A stretch of 10,985 nucleotides of DNA, from NCBI GenBank assembly GCA_021780015.1, contig JAJXZN010000251.1:1-10985 (forward strand). Reading direction: 5' to 3'. The translations under genes and the position numbers were made by a program. Numbering within the stretch: position 1 is the first letter of the stretch; each line of letters opens with the position of its first letter. A model generated the notes under the pieces. That model was not told the origin of the DNA, did not search any database, and worked only from the letters and a program-made list of their open reading frames with translations. This DNA comes from Pseudomonadota bacterium (GTDB lineage: Bacteria > Pseudomonadota > Alphaproteobacteria > Rhizobiales > Beijerinckiaceae). This document shows positions 6,447 through 10,985 of the stretch, piece by piece.

Positions 6447-7388
6447 ATGTTTGGTCGCATCAGCTTGGATCGGCGCGTGCTCATCCGGCCCTCGATTTGG
6501 GCGGCGGCCTTATTGATCGCCGGCGGTTTCTTTTCCTTTGCCCCGCGCGCACAGGCGCAGACGATCGTTGCCACCGTGAACGGCGCCCCGATCACGAGTT
6601 GGGACGTGAGCGAACGCGAAAAGCTGCTGCGCGTGATGCATAAGCCATCTTCCTATGACGATGCGCTGAACAGCATGATCGACGATCAGCTCAAGCTCGG
6701 GGAAACCGATAAATTCAAGATCACCGCCACCAACAGCGAGATCGGTCAGCAAATTTCGCTCGAAGCCGGCTGGCTGCATATGGCGCCGGCGGCATTCATG
6801 AGCGCCATGCAGCAGGCCGGCATTTCCGAGCAGCATATCAAGGATCATTTCACCGCGGATTTCGAGTTCAATCTGCTGGTGCAGGCCTATAACAAGGGCG
6901 TCGATCCGAGCGAGGGCGCCATCCGCGCCGAACTGGCCAAGGACGGCGGCCGGTCCGCTGCCGGCATCGATTACAAATTGCATCAGGTGATCTTCACGCT
7001 GCATGGCAACAACGTGTTTGCTGAGATCCAGGAGCGTATCAAGGCCGCCGACCAATTGCGGTTGCGCTTCACCAATTGCGCCGATGGCTTGCCGCTGGCC
7101 CGCGCGATGGACAATGTTGCGGTGAAGGATGAGATCATTCGCAATTCGCTGACGATCAGCGATCAGCTCAAGGATGTGCTGGATAAGACCCCGGTTGGGC
7201 ATTTGACGCCACCGGAGCGGACCGCCGACGGCGTCGAAATGATTGCCGTCTGCAGCAAGGGCGTCTCGAACGACGACACCGCCGTGCGCAAGGCGATCTC
7301 CGAGCGGCTGCTCAGCGCCGAAATGCGCGCCGACGCCGAACGTCGGCTTGCCGAGCTGCGGTCTTATGCCGTCATCGTCAAGCGCTGA
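6447..7388 (+). CDS. surA: SurA-type periplasmic chaperone / peptidylprolyl isomerase
   Basis: A 313-residue periplasmic chaperone of the alphaproteobacterial SurA type, expected to escort unfolded outer-membrane proteins, including LptD, toward the barrel assembly machinery. The signal peptide has a basic start, a hydrophobic core at about 16-31 and the cleavage site RAQA-QT (34-39). The mature N-terminus IVATVNGAPITSWDVSERE is typical of SurA_N domains, followed by the helical region DALNSMIDDQLKLGE. From about 175 comes a divergent parvulin-like region (YKLHQVIFTL, then TPVGHLTPPERTADGVEMIAV), a single copy rather than the two of E. coli SurA. C211 and C269 bracket it and could form a disulfide. 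The isomerase region is weakly conserved, so chaperone activity is surer than catalysis. The stop overlaps pdxA as TGATG. Confidence 0.87.
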   Translation: MFGRISLDRRVLIRPSIWAAALLIAGGFFSFAPRAQAQTIVATVNGAPITSWDVSEREKLLRVMHKPSSYDDALNSMIDDQLKLGETDKFKITATNSEIGQQISLEAGWLHMAPAAFMSAMQQAGISEQHIKDHFTADFEFNLLVQAYNKGVDPSEGAIRAELAKDGGRSAAGIDYKLHQVIFTLHGNNVFAEIQERIKAADQLRLRFTNCADGLPLARAMDNVAVKDEIIRNSLTISDQLKDVLDKTPVGHLTPPERTADGVEMIAVCSKGVSNDDTAVRKAISERLLSAEMRADAERRLAELRSYAVIVKR

Positions 7389-8398
7389 TGGCGCGCGGCC
7401 TTGTCGCGCTGACACGCGGTGATCCGTCGGGGATAGGCCCGGAACTGGCGTTGAAGGCGTGGGCCGCGACCCATGCCGATGCGACAGCCCCCGCCTTTTT
7501 CGTCATCGCCGACGCCGATCATCTGTCCGGGCTCGCGCGGCATTTCGGTCTGAACGTGCCGGTCGAGCCGGCTGAGCCGCGCGAAGCGGCAGCCATATTT
7601 GCGCGCGCTTTGCCGGTCGTGGGGCCGGCGCATGCCGTTGTCGGCGCGCTTGGCTCGCCCGACCTTGCCGATGCCGCCGCGACGATCGCATCGATCGAGG
7701 CGGGTGTGCGCTTCGTTCACGCCGGAATGGCCGATGCGCTCGTCACCAACCCGATCGCCAAAGAAGTCTTGCAGCGCGCCGGATTCGCCCATCCCGGCCA
7801 CACCGAATTCCTCGGCGAATTGGCGGCCCGCCTCTATGGCGGAAAGGTGCGGCCCGTCATGCTGCTGTGGTCGCCTTGGCTCGCCGTCGTCCCGGCGACG
7901 ATCCATGTGCCGCTGGCCAAAGTCCCGATGCTTGTCACCCAGGATCTCTTGGTCGAGACGGGTGCAATCGTCGATGCCAATTTCAAGCGGCGATTCGGCC
8001 TTGCTGCGCCGCGCCTCGTCTTCACAGGGCTCAACCCGCATGCCGGCGAGGCGGGCCATATCGGCCGTGAGGAAATCGAGATTATCGCGCCGGCGGTCGC
8101 AGCACTGCGCAAAGCCGGGATCGACGCACGCGGCCCCTATCCGGCCGACACTTTGTTCCACGCCGCGGCGCGCGAAAAATACGATGTCGCGATCTGCATG
8201 TATCACGACCAGGCGCTGATCCCGATCAAGACGCTCGCCTTCGACAGTGCCGTCAATACGACGCTTGGCCTGCCCTTCGTGCGGACGTCGCCGGATCACG
8301 GCACCGCCTTCGATATTGCCGCCGGTGGCAAGGCGGATCCCGCAAGCCTCATCGCCGCTCTGCGGCTGGCAGCCAAACTGGCAAAGCCGAAAACGTGA
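7388..8398 (+). CDS. pdxA: 4-hydroxythreonine-4-phosphate dehydrogenase PdxA
   Basis: PdxA oxidises 4-(phosphooxy)-threonine with NAD; the product decarboxylates and feeds PdxJ in the DXP-dependent pyridoxal phosphate pathway. The 336-residue protein is full length and has every family landmark: [13 protein letters not shown] (8-20), TNPIAKE (120-126), HPGHTEF (135-141), and the three metal-binding histidines H173 (ATIHVPL), H218 (GLNPHAGE) and H273 (CMYHDQ), equivalent to H166, H211 and H266 of E. coli PdxA. Substrate-contact residues K281, N290 and R299 also align ([19 protein letters not shown]). Its ATG shares a base with the surA stop and no strong ribosome binding site precedes it, so it is probably translated by coupling. 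The 3' end overlaps rsmA by 4 nt. The neighbourhood surA-pdxA-rsmA is conserved widely in proteobacteria. Confidence 0.97.
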   Translation: MARGLVALTRGDPSGIGPELALKAWAATHADATAPAFFVIADADHLSGLARHFGLNVPVEPAEPREAAAIFARALPVVGPAHAVVGALGSPDLADAAATIASIEAGVRFVHAGMADALVTNPIAKEVLQRAGFAHPGHTEFLGELAARLYGGKVRPVMLLWSPWLAVVPATIHVPLAKVPMLVTQDLLVETGAIVDANFKRRFGLAAPRLVFTGLNPHAGEAGHIGREEIEIIAPAVAALRKAGIDARGPYPADTLFHAAAREKYDVAICMYHDQALIPIKTLAFDSAVNTTLGLPFVRTSPDHGTAFDIAAGGKADPASLIAALRLAAKLAKPKT

Positions 8399-9246
8399 AA
8401 GACGCCCTGCCGCCGTTGCGCGAGATCGTCGCCGCGCATGGCCTCGCCGCGAAGAAAAATCTCGGCCAGAACTTTCTCTTCGATCTCAATCTCACGGCCC
8501 GCATTGCCCGCGCCGCGGGGCCGTTGGCTGAAGCGACCATCGTCGAGATCGGCCCAGGACCTGGTGGACTGACCCGCGCCCTGCTTGCCGAAGGCGCCGA
8601 GCACGTCATCGCGATCGAGCGCGACGCACGCTGCCTGGCGGCCCTGGCCGAAATCGGCGCGCATTACCCCGGCCGGCTCGAAGTGATCGAAGGCGATGCG
8701 CTGCAGACGGATCTTGCGGCGCTCGTCGGCCACCGGCGTCCAGCGCGGATCTGCGCCAACCTACCCTACAATATCGCCACCGCGCTGCTGACCGGCTGGC
8801 TTGAAACGAAGCACTGGCCTCCCGTCTTCGATCGCTTCGTGTTGATGTTTCAGAAGGAGGTCGCCCAGCGCATCGTCGCGACACCGCGCGAGCGCGCCGA
8901 TTATGGCCGGCTGGCGGTGCTCGCCAATTGGCGCTGCACGACGCGGATTCTTTTCGATGTACCGGCCGCGGCCTTCACCCCGCCGCCGAAGGTCACCTCG
9001 GCCGTCGTCGAACTGGTGCCGCGCGCGACGCCTTTGCCATGCGATGCCGGCCTTCTCGCCGCCGTCACGCAGGCGGCCTTCGGCCAGCGGCGCAAAATGC
9101 TGCGGCAGAGTCTCAAGGGCCTCGGCATTGATCCGCTCGTCCTGCTGACCCGCGCCGGGATCGAGCCGACCAAGCGCGCCGAGGAAATCGACGTCGCCGG
9201 ATTCGTGGCTCTGGCGAATACACTGGCGCCCATGCGGCGGACGTGA
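8395..9246 (+). CDS. rsmA: 16S rRNA (adenine1518/1519-N6)-dimethyltransferase RsmA (KsgA)
   Basis: RsmA dimethylates two adjacent adenines in the 3' terminal helix of 16S rRNA using S-adenosylmethionine, a late quality-control step of small-subunit assembly. The 283-residue protein shows [11 protein letters not shown] (20-30), SAM motif [11 protein letters not shown] (51-60), acidic residue E75 in IERD, GDAL (100-103), the catalytic NLPYN (122-126), FQKEVAQRI (152-160), [12 protein letters not shown] (194-205) and the C-terminal [13 protein letters not shown] (228-240). The start is a GTG at 8395 overlapping the pdxA stop as GTGA; no other start would keep the conserved N-terminus. It is the last plus-strand gene and ends 3 bp from the end of the convergent gmk, so there is no room for an intergenic terminator. 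Loss of this enzyme in other bacteria gives kasugamycin resistance. Confidence 0.97.
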   Translation: MKDALPPLREIVAAHGLAAKKNLGQNFLFDLNLTARIARAAGPLAEATIVEIGPGPGGLTRALLAEGAEHVIAIERDARCLAALAEIGAHYPGRLEVIEGDALQTDLAALVGHRRPARICANLPYNIATALLTGWLETKHWPPVFDRFVLMFQKEVAQRIVATPRERADYGRLAVLANWRCTTRILFDVPAAAFTPPPKVTSAVVELVPRATPLPCDAGLLAAVTQAAFGQRRKMLRQSLKGLGIDPLVLLTRAGIEPTKRAEEIDVAGFVALANTLAPMRRT

Positions 9247-9249
9247 TGC

Positions 9250-9909
9250 TCACATCTCCTTGAGCAATCCTTCGACGAAGGCCTCGATGCCCGGCTTCTG
9301 CCGCACGGCGCGGCGACGCTCCGCCGTGAGGATCGCGACAAGATCCTCAAAGGTCTTCTGCAGATCGTCGTTGATCAGCACATAATCATAGAGGGTCCAG
9401 CGACGGATTTCGTTCGCCGCATTGGCGAGCCGCGCCGCGATCGCCTCGCCCGTGTCCTCGGCGCGGCGTTCGAGCCGCGCCTTCAATTCGCGCATCGACG
9501 GCGGCAGGATGAAAATGGTGACGACATCCTCGCCGGCCTTGGCCTTTACCTGCTGCGTGCCCTGATAATCGATGTCGAAGAGGACGTCGCGACCCTGCGC
9601 CAGCGTGCGCTCCACCGGCTCGCGCGGCGTGCCGTAGAAATTGCCATGCACCTCCGCCCATTCGAGCAATTCGCCCTCGTCGCGGAGCTGTTCGAAACGC
9701 TTGCGGGGGATGAACCGGTAATGGATGCCCTCGACCTCGCTCGACCGGCGCGGCCGGGTCGTCACCGAAATCGAGAGCGTCAGATCGAGCTCGGGCTTTT
9801 GCAGCAGCATGCGCGTCAAGCTGGTCTTGCCGGCACCCGAGGGCGACGAAAGGATCAGCATGAGGCCGCGCCGTTTCAGGCCGGCGCCGTGATCGTCTGC
9901 AAGGGCCAA
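9250..9909 (-). CDS. gmk: Guanylate kinase
   Basis: Guanylate kinase phosphorylates GMP to GDP with ATP and is essential for GTP and dGTP supply. The 219-residue sequence has the P-loop SSPSGAGKT (21-29) and the complete GMP-binding signature TTRPRRSSEVEGIHYRFI (50-67), then the lid and core region with VHGNFYGTP (87-95), VLFDIDYQGTQQ (109-120) and ILPPS (134-138). The only start giving the usual RRGLML N-terminus is a TTG at 9909, 8 bp after the yicC stop, with GAGAG just upstream. The next in-frame ATG (9861) has no ribosome binding site and leaves only four residues before the SSPSG motif. It is the last gene of the mltG-yicC-gmk group. Identity is certain; the start codon is moderately sure. 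Confidence 0.95.
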   Translation of the reverse strand: MALADDHGAGLKRRGLMLILSSPSGAGKTSLTRMLLQKPELDLTLSISVTTRPRRSSEVEGIHYRFIPRKRFEQLRDEGELLEWAEVHGNFYGTPREPVERTLAQGRDVLFDIDYQGTQQVKAKAGEDVVTIFILPPSMRELKARLERRAEDTGEAIAARLANAANEIRRWTLYDYVLINDDLQKTFEDLVAILTAERRRAVRQKPGIEAFVEGLLKEM

Positions 9910-9917
9910 GGGACTCT

Positions 9918-10802
9918 CTATTCGATATTCTGAACTTGCTCGCGGAATTGCTCGATCTCGACGCGCAATTCAAGTCCGATCGCCGTCAGGCTGGCATCAT
10001 TCGACTTGGCGCAGAGCGTATTGGCCTCGCGGCCCAGCTCCTGCGCCAGAAAATCGAGCCGCCGGCCAACCGGACCGCCCTTTTGCAAAAGCTCGTCGCA
10101 GGCGCCGATATGGGCCGCGAGCCGGTCGAGCTCTTCGCGCACGTCGGCCTTGGCGGCGAGCAGTAGCGCCTCCTGATAGAGCCGGGTTTCGTCGAATTTG
10201 CCCTGCCCTTCCAATTGCGCGATCGATTCAGCGAGCTTGGCGCGGACTGCATCGGGCTTGCGAGCAGGGCAATCGTCCGCCGCCTGCCGCAGCGCCGCCA
10301 GCCTTTTCAGGCGCTGGCCAAGAATTTGGGCAAGCGCGGCACCCTCGCCACGGCGCATCGCGACGAGCGCGGCAAGCGCCTCGGCAAGACCGGCCAAAGC
10401 GGCTTTCTGGACGTCCAGCAGATCCCTTTCGTCGTCGCCCGCATCGCGGATTTCGACGACCCCGCGGATGGCGAGCAGACCGTCGATCGAGGCCGGCCGC
10501 AATGCGCCATCGTGCGGAATGTGCGACACCGCCTCGACGAGCCGGCGCAAGAGCGATTCGTTGAGACGCACCTCGGGCATGCCCGCCTCGCGCTGCGCCG
10601 ACAAGGTCGCATAGCAAGTGCCGCGGGCAAGTTTTTCGGCGAGAACGGCGCGCGCCTCGATCTCGATCGCATCGAAGCCTGGCGGCAATCGCAGGCGCAG
10701 GTCGAGGCCCTTGGCATTGACCGACTTCAGTTCCCACGCCCAGCGGTAATTTGCGGTGGCGCTCGAGACCCGGGCGAAGCCGGTCATGCTGGCGATAGAC
10801 AA
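9918..10802 (-). CDS. yicC: YicC/YloC family endoribonuclease
   Basis: A 294-residue member of the YicC family, shown in E. coli and B. subtilis to act as an endoribonuclease; its physiological targets are largely unknown. The N-terminal YicC_N domain starts SMTGFARV (5-12) and includes ELKSVNAKGLDLRLRLP (24-40). The C-terminal DUF1732 domain has DVREELDRLAAHI (220-232), VGRRLDFLAQELGREANTL (245-263), KSND (266-269) and the family-ending REQVQNIE. A helical, probably coiled-coil stretch fills about 125-215. The start is taken as TTG at 10802 because MSIASMTGFAR matches the family N-terminus; the ATG at 10787 would begin MTGFAR, also possible, but has no Shine-Dalgarno sequence. It lies 24 bp after the putative mltG and 8 bp before gmk, a common rhizobial arrangement. 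Confidence 0.94.
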   Translation of the reverse strand: MSIASMTGFARVSSATANYRWAWELKSVNAKGLDLRLRLPPGFDAIEIEARAVLAEKLARGTCYATLSAQREAGMPEVRLNESLLRRLVEAVSHIPHDGALRPASIDGLLAIRGVVEIRDAGDDERDLLDVQKAALAGLAEALAALVAMRRGEGAALAQILGQRLKRLAALRQAADDCPARKPDAVRAKLAESIAQLEGQGKFDETRLYQEALLLAAKADVREELDRLAAHIGACDELLQKGGPVGRRLDFLAQELGREANTLCAKSNDASLTAIGLELRVEIEQFREQVQNIE

Positions 10803-10826
10803 TGGACCCCGGTGGTTTTTCTACGA

Positions 10827-10985
10827 TCACTTAAGCGCGGAAGGCGGCGGCACCGTCTTCGCGTAATTCAGATCGTAGGTCTTGTTGCGCAGCGGATCGA
10901 GCGGCGTGCCCTCGGAGGCGTCGAAAGCGCGGACGGTGTGAACGGCCCCGGCGGCGGCGTCGAGCCCCGCGAGGCGCGTGTCGGC
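10827..10985 (-). CDS. mltG: C-terminal end of a putative endolytic murein transglycosylase MltG (partial)
   Basis: Fifty-two codons run in from the right edge and end TGA at 10827-10829, in frame and with coding-like composition. The visible part is a low-complexity Ala/Gly-rich stretch followed by RAFDASEGTPLDPLRNKT, then YDLNYAKTVP, then PPPSALK. A tail of the form D-P-L-x-N-K-x-x-D-L-N-x-A-K-T-V-P is, to my recollection, how rhizobial MltG proteins end, and mltG sits directly upstream of yicC-gmk in such genomes. None of the catalytic YceG domain is in the window, so identity rests on this tail and on gene order. MltG cleaves nascent glycan strands in the inner membrane and sets their length. 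Confidence 0.6.
   Translation of the reverse strand, partial: ADTRLAGLDAAAGAVHTVRAFDASEGTPLDPLRNKTYDLNYAKTVPPPSALK

Noticed and set aside
9243..9253. The palindrome GTGA-TGC-TCAC between rsmA and gmk as a bidirectional terminator
   Set aside because: The stem is only 4 bp, there is no T-run on either side, and the symmetry follows from the two facing TGA stop codons.
1..10985. Mobile elements, CRISPR array, toxin-antitoxin, phage or defence genes, tRNA or rRNA
   Set aside because: All substantial coding space is accounted for by conserved housekeeping and envelope genes, and no repeat array, transposase or structural RNA signature was seen.

Overview
The window looks like chromosomal core DNA from an alphaproteobacterium, most likely of the order Hyphomicrobiales (Rhizobiales). 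The evidence is GC-rich, strongly GC3-biased coding, proteins of rhizobial type (LptD with a CxxC pair, a short one-domain SurA, HolC), and the order pepA-holC, lpt genes, surA, pdxA, rsmA, then gmk, yicC and a gene that looks like mltG. A family such as Beijerinckiaceae or Methylocystaceae is possible, but genus cannot be read from this sequence.

Layout. Positions 1-2028 (minus strand) hold pepA followed by holC, overlapped as TGATG; holC runs off the left edge. Positions 2029-2629 are a 601-bp divergent intergenic region with no convincing gene; it holds a large imperfect stem-loop and weak promoter-like signals. Positions 2630-9246 (plus strand) carry lptG, lptD, surA, pdxA and rsmA. Three of the four junctions are overlaps (TGATG, TGATG, GTGA). 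The exception is the 122-bp lptD-surA gap, which contains a 17-bp tandem repeat. Positions 9250-10985 (minus strand) hold the 3' end of a putative mltG, then yicC and gmk, converging on rsmA with a 3-bp gap.

Function. The plus-strand operon joins outer-membrane biogenesis (LptG permease subunit for LPS extraction, LptD translocon, SurA chaperone that helps LptD-type barrels fold) to vitamin B6 synthesis (PdxA) and ribosome maturation (RsmA). The flanking minus-strand genes are housekeeping: peptide turnover (PepA), the replisome clamp loader (HolC), guanylate kinase, the YicC ribonuclease and peptidoglycan processing.

There is no mobile element, CRISPR array, tRNA or rRNA, and no evidence of a novel defence or metabolic system. 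The points worth a second look are modest: lptF is absent from the place where it usually sits, a structured element lies in the pepA-lptG gap, a tandem repeat lies directly upstream of surA, and yicC and gmk both appear to need TTG starts.
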